Source: a virus. From it: 33,016 nt of DNA. Location of the stretch: positions 1-33,016 of IMG/VR virus record IMGVR_UViG_3300035698_017134. One strand, written 5' to 3'. The stretch's first letter is position 1; every line of letters begins with the position of its first letter. Shown piece by piece: positions 13,061 through 21,431 of this stretch. The notes beneath the pieces were generated by a model. That model saw only the letters and a program-made list of their open reading frames with translations, did not search any database and had not been told where the DNA came from. Made by a program: the position numbers and the translations under genes.

Positions 13061-15658
13061 TTAGTTTTTATCGTACCCGTGAACGTCAACCTTGAGTACT
13101 TCAATACCATGAATAATTATTGGCTCACCTTTTGTTGTTCCTACCAATCTTAGGCGTGAGACATTTGATTGCTCTGTCTCAAAATTAGGGAAAAGAGAAT
13201 TACTTTCTTCTGAAAGTGTCCCAATAGATTCCCATGTGTTCACACCTTGTTTTTTGTTTTGATATTCCAATGAAACACCTGCTCCATTGTCATGGTAAAC
13301 ACTAAGTCCGTTAAGGCTTTTTACTTCAGCATACATATTAGTGTAAGATCTCCATCGATCAATCATTTCAAAATTAATAATTTCTCCAAGATCATCAAAT
13401 CCATCATCCATTTTACTAACTTTTCCTGTGTCTGTACCCATTAATACATTTTTTGCAGTACCGTCATTATAATTTATTAAAGCTCGGATATCATTTCCGG
13501 GATAATCATAAATAGTCCAAACTTGAGTTGAAATAGTATATCTCATTACACAATTACTATAAGTAACACCTTCAACAGTAATGGGACCAACAGACCATAA
13601 AACAGCATCAAATCCATCATAAACAGCTTCAACACTTTCATAATAAGCACGAGGTATAGCTTGAACAAAATCAATAACTCTACGAGAAATCTCAATAGGT
13701 TCTCCTCCGTAATTAAATTGATAGAAACCTGATGAGTGATGGAAAAATAATCCATCTTTAGTTTGAACGATAGATTCTTCTGAATACGTTCCAACATTAT
13801 ATGCAGGATAAGCATCTACGTTGTATGCTCCATAAATACGATAAATACTATCTTGTTTAAACAATAAAAGCGCACGAGGAGTTGTAATGAACCCTGTGAT
13901 TGTTTGACCATTCTGAGGAGAGAAATTTTTAATATAATTATCTAAAGGATTGTAAGTTAATTCATAAGAATTAGGTGGAGTAAACTGAACAATATCTGTG
14001 AAGTATACAACATCTAATAATTTATCAGCAACCCAAACGCGACCTTCAAATCCAGCTTGAATAAAGTCTCCAGGTGGGAAGTTATCAGGAACAAGATCTG
14101 TACCAAAGGCTCCTCCATTAGAAGTTTGAACTGGATCTCCTATAGTAGCATTACCATTCACCATCCAAATATAATTCAAATATTGAGTAAATCTAGCTTT
14201 TTGATTATTTTTTAAACCAGTTCTTCTTGAGGTCCAAGCAGAACCTTCCCAATTATAAACATCTGCATTTCCTTGTTGAGCATATAAATAATTAGAAACT
14301 ATAACTGATCCCTGTAGAGCAAATAAAGCTCCAACCCCTGTTCCGTCTGATGGAGATTCGTCTTTTACCCAAAAATTCGCGATTCTATAATTAGATAAAA
14401 ACACAGCAGAGTTTTGATCAGGAGACCCATCCGCTAAGGTTCCAAAGTTAACAAGGTTTTCTATTGCTGTAACAGCGAATGTTCCTGTATCTACATTAAA
14501 CATCTGACTGTAACCTTCATCATCAGCTCCTTTCCAAAAATTAACAAAATGTTCTCCGTCTCCAGTTGCAACAGAAGAGTTACCATCAACAGTCCCAGCT
14601 TCATATGTAATAGCTGTTCCATCTGCTGTTACTGCATATGTTCCTAAATCAACACTAAATACTTGAGCCTTACCAACATTAGAAGTACTAGCCCAAAAGT
14701 TTATAAAGTGAGTTGAGTCAACTTGTTGGCATGAGTTTGATTCAGCTGTTGCAGCATCAAATTCAAAAGAAGATCCAACCATAGAAATAACAAAGGTACC
14801 AAGATCGACATAAGCTACTTGAGCTTCCCCTGTTGAGGCAGCATCCCAAAACAATAAGACATGATCAGCATCTACCATAACAGCAGATACTTCATCCCCA
14901 CCTGAATCCACGGTTATAGAAGATCCTATTGCAGTAACCGCAAAAGCTCCTGAAATAAGAAATGTCTCAGCGATTATTCCATTAGCACCCCCGCGATCCC
15001 AAAACATAGAAACATGAGTAGAGTCGATCAGAACACAAGAACCTCCTTGATAATTAGTTGTATCAAATTCAAAAGAAGAACCATTAGCAGTAACAGCAAA
15101 AGTAATTAAGTCTACGGTAAATACCTGAACAAATCCGTCATTACTTGCACCTTGCCAAAAGTTTATAAAATGAGTTGAATCAATCTGACATGAACTATTA
15201 AATGCACCTCCTGCCGCATCAAAGGTAAGTGCTGTCCCAATTACTGTTAATGCTCCACTATCAGGATTTACTTCAACAACTTGGACCATTCCGTCACCAC
15301 TTGCATCATCTTGCCAAAAAATAATAACATGAGTGTCGTCAACCTTTAATGCTGAAATATATCCTGCTTCTGTTAGTGTAAAATTATCTGATGGAGGATA
15401 TTTGAATAAAATTTCATAACCATCTTGTAATATAGAGTTATTTAATTCTCCAAAATTCTGGATTTCTCCAGTTAAATCATCTGCATATTCTGTTAATCCT
15501 AATCGAGTTTTTATTGCTCCTATTTGGTCAAAATTTAAATTGACTGCAGATTGAACTGAGTCTTGTGGAGCAACCGTATCATCAATAGAAGCTGTTCTGA
15601 TGACACCTTCTGATGGATAAGGGATTTTTACATCTTCTATTGTGCTTGAATTTCTCAT
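13061..15658 (-). CDS. tail nozzle/stabiliser-like protein with propeller insertion, 865 aa
   Basis: The N-terminal ~60 residues (TIEDVKIPYPSEGVIRTASI) and everything after about residue 440 (NQKARFTQYLNYIWMVNGN ... TTPRALLLFKQDSIYRIYG) look like the beta-propeller nozzle proteins of short-tailed phages, such as P22 gp10. Between them are seven repeats of about 46-50 residues. Each has a strand ending in (V/F/I)-x-x-FW: VIIFW, FINFW, VSMFW, VLLFW, FINFW, FVNFW and IANFW. This is best read as a seven-bladed propeller, perhaps for host binding. It sits between the 218-aa beta protein and the fibre gene in the tail block. Confidence 0.65.
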   Translation of the reverse strand: MRNSSTIEDVKIPYPSEGVIRTASIDDTVAPQDSVQSAVNLNFDQIGAIKTRLGLTEYADDLTGEIQNFGELNNSILQDGYEILFKYPPSDNFTLTEAGYISALKVDDTHVIIFWQDDASGDGMVQVVEVNPDSGALTVIGTALTFDAAGGAFNSSCQIDSTHFINFWQGASNDGFVQVFTVDLITFAVTANGSSFEFDTTNYQGGSCVLIDSTHVSMFWDRGGANGIIAETFLISGAFAVTAIGSSITVDSGGDEVSAVMVDADHVLLFWDAASTGEAQVAYVDLGTFVISMVGSSFEFDAATAESNSCQQVDSTHFINFWASTSNVGKAQVFSVDLGTYAVTADGTAITYEAGTVDGNSSVATGDGEHFVNFWKGADDEGYSQMFNVDTGTFAVTAIENLVNFGTLADGSPDQNSAVFLSNYRIANFWVKDESPSDGTGVGALFALQGSVIVSNYLYAQQGNADVYNWEGSAWTSRRTGLKNNQKARFTQYLNYIWMVNGNATIGDPVQTSNGGAFGTDLVPDNFPPGDFIQAGFEGRVWVADKLLDVVYFTDIVQFTPPNSYELTYNPLDNYIKNFSPQNGQTITGFITTPRALLLFKQDSIYRIYGAYNVDAYPAYNVGTYSEESIVQTKDGLFFHHSSGFYQFNYGGEPIEISRRVIDFVQAIPRAYYESVEAVYDGFDAVLWSVGPITVEGVTYSNCVMRYTISTQVWTIYDYPGNDIRALINYNDGTAKNVLMGTDTGKVSKMDDGFDDLGEIINFEMIDRWRSYTNMYAEVKSLNGLSVYHDNGAGVSLEYQNKKQGVNTWESIGTLSEESNSLFPNFETEQSNVSRLRLVGTTKGEPIIIHGIEVLKVDVHGYDKN

Positions 15659-15682
15659 AATATTTTTATAATCTACCTATTC

Positions 15683-15702
15683 CTGAGGGTATAAACCCTC
15701 AG
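15683..15702 (-). other. intercistronic hairpin
   Basis: Perfect 7-bp stem CTGAGGG/CCCTCAG with a 6-nt loop in the 54-nt gap between the 218-aa gene and the nozzle gene. No T run follows in the direction of transcription, so it is more likely an RNA-processing or stabilising element than a terminator. Confidence 0.55.
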
Positions 15703-15712
15703 AGTAGAAAGA

Positions 15713-16369
15713 CTAGATTGTGTGGTAATTCACAATTACCTTTGCTGTTCCTGTCCCTGCTGCAAAGACTGCTGTCTGCGCTCCAATATAAAGTCCTAGT
15801 CCAGTTATTGCTGCTGTAGCAATAGATGTTAGATTTAATGGGATTCTCAAAGTTTGAGTTCTTGCTGTTGCACCAGTAATCACTGAAGCTGCAATATCTG
15901 CGTGGACTTTCAATCCTGCTCCGTTTACAGTGTCATCATATTGAAGATTCACTACTCCTCCTCCTGTAAACTGTGTTGCTGTTCCTGTTAGGTCAAGCAC
16001 TACACTGTCTAGGATTATAGATTTTCCAGCGATTGCTGGAACAACCTCAATTGAAGTTGTATACAGAGCAATAATTTCAGCTGCTGTAAGATCAATTGAA
16101 ACTGTTTGGATAAGAGCTGGGTCAACGTCATCTGAAGATACTGGAGTTGAAAGCATTGCTGCCCAAGCTGGTACTGCTACCGTTCCTGTCATTTGATACA
16201 CTCCTCCTCCATCTACGTCTTGTAGAATACATTCTAATGCAAAAATTCCTGCATAAGAAGCTCCTGCTGGAGGTGTCCCTTCAACTGTCGCTAATGTGAT
16301 CAGTTGCTCTCCGGTTGGTTCTTGCTGTTGAATATCAACAGTTGGGATTAATGGGTTTGTTTTTGCCAT
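15713..16369 (-). CDS. beta-rich virion structural protein, 218 aa
   Basis: Ala/Thr/Val/Gly-rich, with no charged helices. A C-terminal domain (about residues 105-218: VVPAIAGKSIILDSVVLDLT ... LGLYIGAQTAVFAAGTGTAK) reads as a beta-sandwich of the type found in phage head-decoration or fibre proteins. It has no signal peptide. It lies between the probable adaptor and nozzle genes, so it is probably a tail or neck component. Its alanine content is clearly above that of its neighbours. Confidence 0.6.
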   Translation of the reverse strand: MAKTNPLIPTVDIQQQEPTGEQLITLATVEGTPPAGASYAGIFALECILQDVDGGGVYQMTGTVAVPAWAAMLSTPVSSDDVDPALIQTVSIDLTAAEIIALYTTSIEVVPAIAGKSIILDSVVLDLTGTATQFTGGGVVNLQYDDTVNGAGLKVHADIAASVITGATARTQTLRIPLNLTSIATAAITGLGLYIGAQTAVFAAGTGTAKVIVNYHTI

Positions 16370-16379
16370 ATAATTATTA

Positions 16380-17774
16380 TTAATTAGTTACGATTATTGT
16401 ATCTTGTCCTGTGTATAAGTTATCGAACAAGGCTCCAACTAATTCCTCAAACTTTTTCAAGTCAGGATCACTAGCAGGAAGATCAGTGTCTTTACGATAT
16501 TTTATAGCCCAGCGTAGATACCATTTATAAATTTCTCTATAAGGCTCTGGGAGTTCTTGATAGAGGTCTGTCGCTTTATCCAATTTTTTGTAAAAATCAA
16601 TATATAGATTATTACCTTGCATTGAATCTGAAACTACTCTGTCAAAAACAATTTTGTTTTCATACACAGTATAATACACGGGCTGTCCTATTGTAGGGTT
16701 CGACCAGACTCTCGCCCCTACAGGTATTGCTCTTGTAATCCCAGTGACCCCCGTAAGTTGATTATTTACTAAATCAACTCCAGTATAGGCTATCTCCATT
16801 ATAACTTGGTCAAAGGAATCTGTCGCGACATGAGCAATACTTCCATTGGTTCCAGCCTCAAAATCTCCAGCATTATCAACATCAAGCGTTACTGCTCCAA
16901 TAGATGCTAGAACAGAAGCATTACTTCCCATAATTTGAAATGAAGCGCTATTCCAAGAACGTTTATCAATATAGCTTAAACTATATGGAGTTAATACGTT
17001 CCCTAGAAGAAATCGTGCAGCAAGAAGAGATCTATTTGTTTCATTAAAATCTATAGTACTTGGTAAATCAACATAATTATTACCAGCAAGAACTTTTATA
17101 GGATATTCAAAATCTTGGTTCCATGCATGACGTACCCCGTATAAATTAGCTTTAACAAATTTACGAGCATCATCAATTGCACTTAATAGAAATTCTATAT
17201 TTATTCTTTTATCATTTTCAGAAACACCCATTGCTTTTAATACAGGGAATATTAATTCTGCAACTGAATTTTCAGGATAAGTAAGAACACTAATAGGAGT
17301 AGAAAAACTTGAAAGATCTGAAGTGTCAGAATTTTTCCATCTTAATTTATAAAAATCAGAAGTTAATCCAACTAAATCATTTACGATAGTACTCATTTGA
17401 GTCATTTGAAAATCATTAGTAGATAATAAAGAGTAAGTTCCGTCAATAGTTGAAGATTTATGAACTTCAACTTGATCAAAACCTATCTCACGAATGATAT
17501 CTCCTCGGCTATGATTCATCTTTATTGCAGTCACAGTAAAATCTTCATCAGTGTGACTTGCTGAATCTATAATTTCACATTTTTCTGATCCTATGGAAGA
17601 CAATTGGAGAAGGCTCGCTGCAGTAAAATCTATAGCGTTTTGGCTTTCAAGAGTTGTTGCTCCTATTGCTGTATTTGAAGCAAAATAGGTAAATGCCCTA
17701 GAGATAACTTGATTAGGTATATCTAAGACATTTCCAATCGCATGTTTAATAGTTATCTGTGGGAATTGGCTCAT
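16380..17774 (-). CDS. probable head-tail adaptor / tail accessory protein, 464 aa
   Basis: First gene of the tail block. The middle and end (NSVAELIFPVLKAMGVSEND, DDARKFVKANLYGVRH, EPYREIYKWYLRWAIKYRKD, KKFEELVGALFDNL) have the helical pattern of connector proteins that sit under the portal. The N-terminal ~150 residues look like an added beta domain. Placement directly before a nozzle-like gene supports an adaptor role like P22 gp4. I start at 17774 (MSQFPQ), not 17828, because a promoter -10 box lies at 17786-17781, inside the longer version. That would make the mRNA nearly leaderless. Confidence 0.55.
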   Translation of the reverse strand: MSQFPQITIKHAIGNVLDIPNQVISRAFTYFASNTAIGATTLESQNAIDFTAASLLQLSSIGSEKCEIIDSASHTDEDFTVTAIKMNHSRGDIIREIGFDQVEVHKSSTIDGTYSLLSTNDFQMTQMSTIVNDLVGLTSDFYKLRWKNSDTSDLSSFSTPISVLTYPENSVAELIFPVLKAMGVSENDKRINIEFLLSAIDDARKFVKANLYGVRHAWNQDFEYPIKVLAGNNYVDLPSTIDFNETNRSLLAARFLLGNVLTPYSLSYIDKRSWNSASFQIMGSNASVLASIGAVTLDVDNAGDFEAGTNGSIAHVATDSFDQVIMEIAYTGVDLVNNQLTGVTGITRAIPVGARVWSNPTIGQPVYYTVYENKIVFDRVVSDSMQGNNLYIDFYKKLDKATDLYQELPEPYREIYKWYLRWAIKYRKDTDLPASDPDLKKFEELVGALFDNLYTGQDTIIVTN

Positions 17775-17780
17775 ACTTAT

Positions 17781-17809
17781 ATAATACAAGGTAGTGAGTT
17801 TAAAGGCAA
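17781..17809 (-). promoter_or_regulatory. sigma-70-like promoter for the tail block
   Basis: On the minus strand: TTGCCT (17809-17804), 17-bp spacer, TATTAT (17786-17781). The expected transcription start falls at about 17774, the A of the chosen ATG, so the transcript would be leaderless. It follows a terminator for the preceding lysis genes. Confidence 0.55.
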
Positions 17810-17811
17810 AT

Positions 17812-17840
17812 AAAAAAGACCCAGCCAAAGGTCTCTTTCT
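17812..17840 (-). terminator. intrinsic terminator after the lysis block
   Basis: On the minus strand AGACC-tttggctg-GGTCT followed by TTTTTA. The 5-bp stem is short, but the T run is good. It separates the lysis genes (transcribed from the right) from the tail block that starts at 17774. Confidence 0.6.
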
Positions 17841-17872
17841 TTAAAAAACATCAAAATGAAAAAATTCATCAT

Positions 17873-17892
17873 GTAGAGTTATTACACTCTAC
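17873..17892 (-). other. 7-bp hairpin in lysis/tail intergenic region
   Basis: GTAGAGT/ACTCTAC with a 6-nt loop, in the 150-nt gap downstream of the 94-aa membrane protein. On the minus strand it is followed by ATGATGAATTTTTTC. It could be a first terminator or a processing hairpin ahead of the terminator at 17812-17840. The rest of the gap holds no gene that I can support. Confidence 0.5.
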
Positions 17893-17923
17893 GCTTTCAT
17901 TATAACACTGATATTAATATTTC

Positions 17924-18208
17924 CTAACGTTTTGTTTGAATAAATCCAATAATATCATTAACATAGTTCGCCCCACGTCCAATAATAATACCTGATACGA
18001 TTGATCCAACTAAACTAAAGTCACTCGCTAATCCAACCATTGCTGGTATATCAACAGCATATGCTATTGATAATGATATTCCGAGAGCCAGTGATACATA
18101 ACGTAAATATGCGCGGTTACTATATAGTGTTGGTCCTTTTTCTCCAAACAAATAAGTAATCAACCCTTCAACAAGAGTTGCTAAAAATAATATTCCTATA
18201 AATTCCAT
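17924..18208 (-). CDS. small membrane protein, second holin-like, 94 aa
   Basis: Three hydrophobic segments: GILFLATLVEGLITYLF (4-20), YVSLALGISLSIAYAV (37-52) and SLVGSIVSGIIIGRG (65-79). It has short charged ends and a conserved-looking GRGANYVNDI near the C-terminus. The size, three-segment topology and position directly downstream of the amidase fit a holin or antiholin. A dedicated holin-family protein lies on the other side of the amidase, so one of the two may regulate the other. Confidence 0.6.
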   Translation of the reverse strand: MEFIGILFLATLVEGLITYLFGEKGPTLYSNRAYLRYVSLALGISLSIAYAVDIPAMVGLASDFSLVGSIVSGIIIGRGANYVNDIIGFIQTKR

Positions 18209-18215
18209 AGTTTTT

Positions 18216-18917
18216 TTAAGTTAATTCTTTTAATAAATCCTTTAAATGATCGACTGTTTCATAAATTGTTGCATCTTTCAATGCAAGAGGGCATGTGTGA
18301 GAAACTTCATAATCTTCTGATCCATCTTTCTTTTTTTTCATTCCCTCAACTACATAATTATATTCCCATTCAAGATCAGGTTTATAATGATTAGTATCTG
18401 CATGTGTCAGTAAATGACTTGCATCCGCCTTAATATCCAACCAGGGATCAGTTTTTGATTCTTCTTCTAATAAAAACATATAATCAATAAAGTCATCGAG
18501 TTGTTCTGTTGTAGCTCTTTTTTCATGTTCTTCTAGTCTCCCATCCCTATCTATATCATACCAAGCTGTGAATTCATGTCCAATACATACGTTGTTCGGA
18601 TCTCGAACTCCAATAACATCCAAGGCGCGCAAAGTTCTTCTTGTTACCCCTCCTGCATGCCAAGCACGATATTGCCAAGGCATAAGTTGATGGATAACTC
18701 CTCGATCATCTCTTTTATCAAGACTATGCGCTGAAGACCAGCTTTTTTTTCCATGTTTTCTTAATCGTTCTGCTGGAGTTGTACAGAGCCATTCTAATGC
18801 TCCTTCAAAACCTCCAGCTGTCTTGTGCATCATCACAGCTGTTTTAACATATTCTTTTGGAGATCCATTTGAATGTGTTGAGTAATTTTTTGATTGTTTA
18901 GCTTTTTTAATTTGCAT
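18216..18917 (-). CDS. N-acetylmuramoyl-L-alanine amidase (Amidase_2), 233 aa
   Basis: Endolysin that cleaves the bond between muramic acid and L-alanine. It has the T7-lysozyme/PGRP pattern: MMHKTAG with zinc ligand H31, AWHAG at 85-89, and LLTHADTNHYKPD at 169-181, where H172 and D181 should be ligands and K179 the catalytic-site lysine. There is no signal peptide, so release depends on a holin. Residues 121-132 (DIDRDGRLEEHE) fit the EF-hand calcium loop exactly (D1, D3, D5, G6, E12), unusual inside this family. It is flanked by the 146-aa holin gene upstream and the 94-aa membrane protein downstream. Confidence 0.9.
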   Translation of the reverse strand: MQIKKAKQSKNYSTHSNGSPKEYVKTAVMMHKTAGGFEGALEWLCTTPAERLRKHGKKSWSSAHSLDKRDDRGVIHQLMPWQYRAWHAGGVTRRTLRALDVIGVRDPNNVCIGHEFTAWYDIDRDGRLEEHEKRATTEQLDDFIDYMFLLEEESKTDPWLDIKADASHLLTHADTNHYKPDLEWEYNYVVEGMKKKKDGSEDYEVSHTCPLALKDATIYETVDHLKDLLKELT

Positions 18918-18925
18918 AGTGTTTT

Positions 18926-19366
18926 TTATTTATTATTAACAATTTCCTTTAATTTTCTATAAAGGTCTGCGGGTACGTTATATCCTATTTTTTCCACATT
19001 TTCAAATATTGAGACTAATTCAGTCATGGCCAAGAATATCATTATAGTTTTAGAGATAAATAAATCAGTTCCTATAACTAATTCTGTGAAATAACCAGCA
19101 GAAATAAGCATAAAATATATAACAAATTTTAAAGCTGTTCTAAATGTTTTTTTTGATGTTATTTTTCCTTTATTCATTTTAATTGCTATTGAAGCTGTTA
19201 TAAAATCAAAGATAATAAGCATTAATATTGCAGTTAGTAATGTTCCTGATATGTCTCCAAATGAGAATTGGACAGCTAGTCCAGTAATAACAGCAATACA
19301 TTTTATTACTACGTCTGAACACATTTGAGTTATATATGAAGTTGTGCCTGATAGTTTGTTAATCAT
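18926..19366 (-). CDS. phage holin family 4 (Cph1/TcdE-like), 146 aa
   Basis: Holin that would permeabilise the inner membrane and release the amidase. Three or four hydrophobic segments: CIAVITGLAVQF (about 23-34), LTAILMLIIFDFITASIAI (43-61), KFVIYFMLISAGYF (79-92) and MIFLAMTELVSIFE (108-121). The phrase IFDFITASIAIKMNKGKITSKK, and TELVSIFENVEKIG near the end, are characteristic of the Phage_holin_4_1 family. The length is normal for the family. It ends 8 nt before the amidase start in transcription order. Confidence 0.85.
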   Translation of the reverse strand: MINKLSGTTSYITQMCSDVVIKCIAVITGLAVQFSFGDISGTLLTAILMLIIFDFITASIAIKMNKGKITSKKTFRTALKFVIYFMLISAGYFTELVIGTDLFISKTIMIFLAMTELVSIFENVEKIGYNVPADLYRKLKEIVNNK

Positions 19367-19413
19367 AATATTTTTTATTTATACATAATGTTTAAGTCTA
19401 GTCTTATTACCCT

Positions 19414-19485
19414 TCACTTTTGATATCGTGGATTGTAACTAATTTCTCCATTATTACAGCTATTTGTGTTTTCTTGTGATGACAT
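19414..19485 (-). CDS. possible micropeptide, 23 aa
   Basis: In the 123-nt gap after the long fibre gene, an ATG follows the fibre stop by 4 nt in the standard context (TAATATTATG) and opens a 23-codon frame. It is polar, with one Cys, and ends in SYNPRYQK. The start context is exactly that of proven neighbours, but the length gives little coding evidence. It may be only a reinitiation-like site. Confidence 0.25.
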   Translation of the reverse strand: MSSQENTNSCNNGEISYNPRYQK

Positions 19486-19489
19486 AATA

Positions 19490-21430
19490 TTACCAGTTTA
19501 TATATGAAATAACTGAGTTTAATCCTGAACTCACTCCGTCTACTGCGAATAATCTATTTCCGTTAGCTTGCATGAATATTCCATAAATTCCAGTTGTTGT
19601 TGGATTAAACATCATTTTATTAGCATAACTTGCTGTCGATACATCATATGCTGTTGATAATGTAATTTCAGCTATACATTTTAATGTAGCGTCTGATAGA
19701 TACATTATTGTACCATCATCATTTAATGCAATACCATGAGCAGATACTCCTCCATAAGCTGTATTATAATTAAATGATTTTGTATCATATGATGCAGTAC
19801 TTAAATCCCATGCTGTTGATAATGTATATTGATAAACAGTGTCATTATTACTTCCACCTATATACATCTTTGTTCCGTCAGAATTGAATACCATTGAATC
19901 AGGTGATGAATCCTCTGAACTTACACTCTTAGTTACGGTATCATAAGATACTGTTGATACATCCCAAGCTGTTGATAGAGAATATTGATAAACACTATCA
20001 GTAGAACCTCCAACCATATACATTTTTGTACCATCAGATTTGAATGAAACACCATTTGGTAGAGTATCTTCAGTGAAAGCATAAGACTTTGAAGCATAAG
20101 TTGCTGTCGTAATATCCCAAGCTGTTGAAAGTGTATATTGGAAGACATCATCAGTTGAAGCTCCTAAGACATACATTATTGTTCCGTCAGTTTTAAATGA
20201 TACAGAACGAGGATCTGAATCTTGATTTTTTGCATAATATGCTTCGTTTGCATATCTGTATGATCTTAAATCAAAGACATCAAAACCTGAACCTCCACCT
20301 CCTGCCGAATCTTGCCATTCTGGTGCTGTTGCCCCAGAATTCATTGTATATACTTGATCTGCTGTTCCTTTTGCAACTCTTGTAAGTACACCTCCAGATC
20401 TATAATAAGTATCTCCATTTGCATCAGAACCAAGAGTCATAGTTACTCCACCTAAAACATTATTAGAATTTGTAAGTGTTTTGTTTGTAAGTGCGTTTGT
20501 ACTAGATATTGTAGGTATAACTACTCCTTCTACAGATATTACACCTGCTGATACTCTAGCTAAAGTAGTATCTGAAGCATGACCCAAATTTATTCCTGTA
20601 AATTGTGGACTATCTGATGTTTTTAATCCAGTTACAAGAGATTGAGAATAATCTCCATCTACAGCAACAACAGCACCTGTTCTTCCAAATACACTTAATA
20701 CTGCATCTGTATAATCTAGTTTGTGCCAGTTTCCTGCGTATGTACCGGTGGAAGCATTATCTGTTATAGCAACGATTCTATCATTTACTACAAATACCTC
20801 TCCATCTACCGTACCTCCAACTGATACTATATAAGACCAACCAGCTTGCGCTGACCCACCACCAGGGAAAGTACTAGCAGAAGCATCCCATGTTCCCTTT
20901 AACACTATAGCTCCTGATAGCGCATCAATTTGAGTTTGGATAGCACTTGTTACTCCTTTTACATATGTAAGTTCTAAAAGTGAAGGATACGTTGCTACTG
21001 GAGCTGACACAATTTGCTTAGAACCATTTGTTATGAGAATTTCTGATGCAGTTAAATAGCTTCCAGTTATAGAAGTTGCAAAAGTAGGAGCAGTTAGTGG
21101 GGCTTTTGCTGCAAAAGCTACTGTTGTAAATATTTCATAACCCGATGCAAGAGAAACAGCAAATGTTCCTGATGTTGTTATGGGACTTCCTGAAACAGAA
21201 AGACCTGTTGGTACAGTCATGGCAACAGAAGTTACTGTCCCTGACCCTCCTGACCCTCCTGTATCTACCCAAGCCGCAGTCCCATCATCCCATACCCAAA
21301 CAGTATCTGTTGCTCCAACGATAGCAAAAGCCCCATCGAACCCGACAGGGTAAGCAGTATTTAAAGCAGCTTCTGTAGCGAAATACCCAAGGTTATTTGG
21401 ATCTCCTAATTTGTTTGCTAAATATCCCAT
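19490..21430 (-). CDS. tail fibre/adhesin with C-terminal propeller repeats, 646 aa
   Basis: The N-terminus (GYLANKLGDPNNLGYFATEA, then VWVWDDGTAAWVDTGGSGGSG) and a Gly/Ser/Thr-rich shaft (GTVTSVAMTVPTGLSVSGSP) are typical of phage fibres. From about residue 380 to the end come five repeats of about 46-50 residues: S-x-K-S-D-G-T-K-M-Y-x-x-G-[GA]-S, then V-Y-Q-Y-x-LSTAWD-[VL]-ST. They form a beta-propeller-like head, probably the receptor-binding part. The repeats are also strongly similar as DNA (19550-20260). The start gives the TAATATG junction with the coiled-coil gene upstream. Confidence 0.8.
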   Translation of the reverse strand: MGYLANKLGDPNNLGYFATEAALNTAYPVGFDGAFAIVGATDTVWVWDDGTAAWVDTGGSGGSGTVTSVAMTVPTGLSVSGSPITTSGTFAVSLASGYEIFTTVAFAAKAPLTAPTFATSITGSYLTASEILITNGSKQIVSAPVATYPSLLELTYVKGVTSAIQTQIDALSGAIVLKGTWDASASTFPGGGSAQAGWSYIVSVGGTVDGEVFVVNDRIVAITDNASTGTYAGNWHKLDYTDAVLSVFGRTGAVVAVDGDYSQSLVTGLKTSDSPQFTGINLGHASDTTLARVSAGVISVEGVVIPTISSTNALTNKTLTNSNNVLGGVTMTLGSDANGDTYYRSGGVLTRVAKGTADQVYTMNSGATAPEWQDSAGGGGSGFDVFDLRSYRYANEAYYAKNQDSDPRSVSFKTDGTIMYVLGASTDDVFQYTLSTAWDITTATYASKSYAFTEDTLPNGVSFKSDGTKMYMVGGSTDSVYQYSLSTAWDVSTVSYDTVTKSVSSEDSSPDSMVFNSDGTKMYIGGSNNDTVYQYTLSTAWDLSTASYDTKSFNYNTAYGGVSAHGIALNDDGTIMYLSDATLKCIAEITLSTAYDVSTASYANKMMFNPTTTGIYGIFMQANGNRLFAVDGVSSGLNSVISYINW

Positions 21431-21431
21431 A

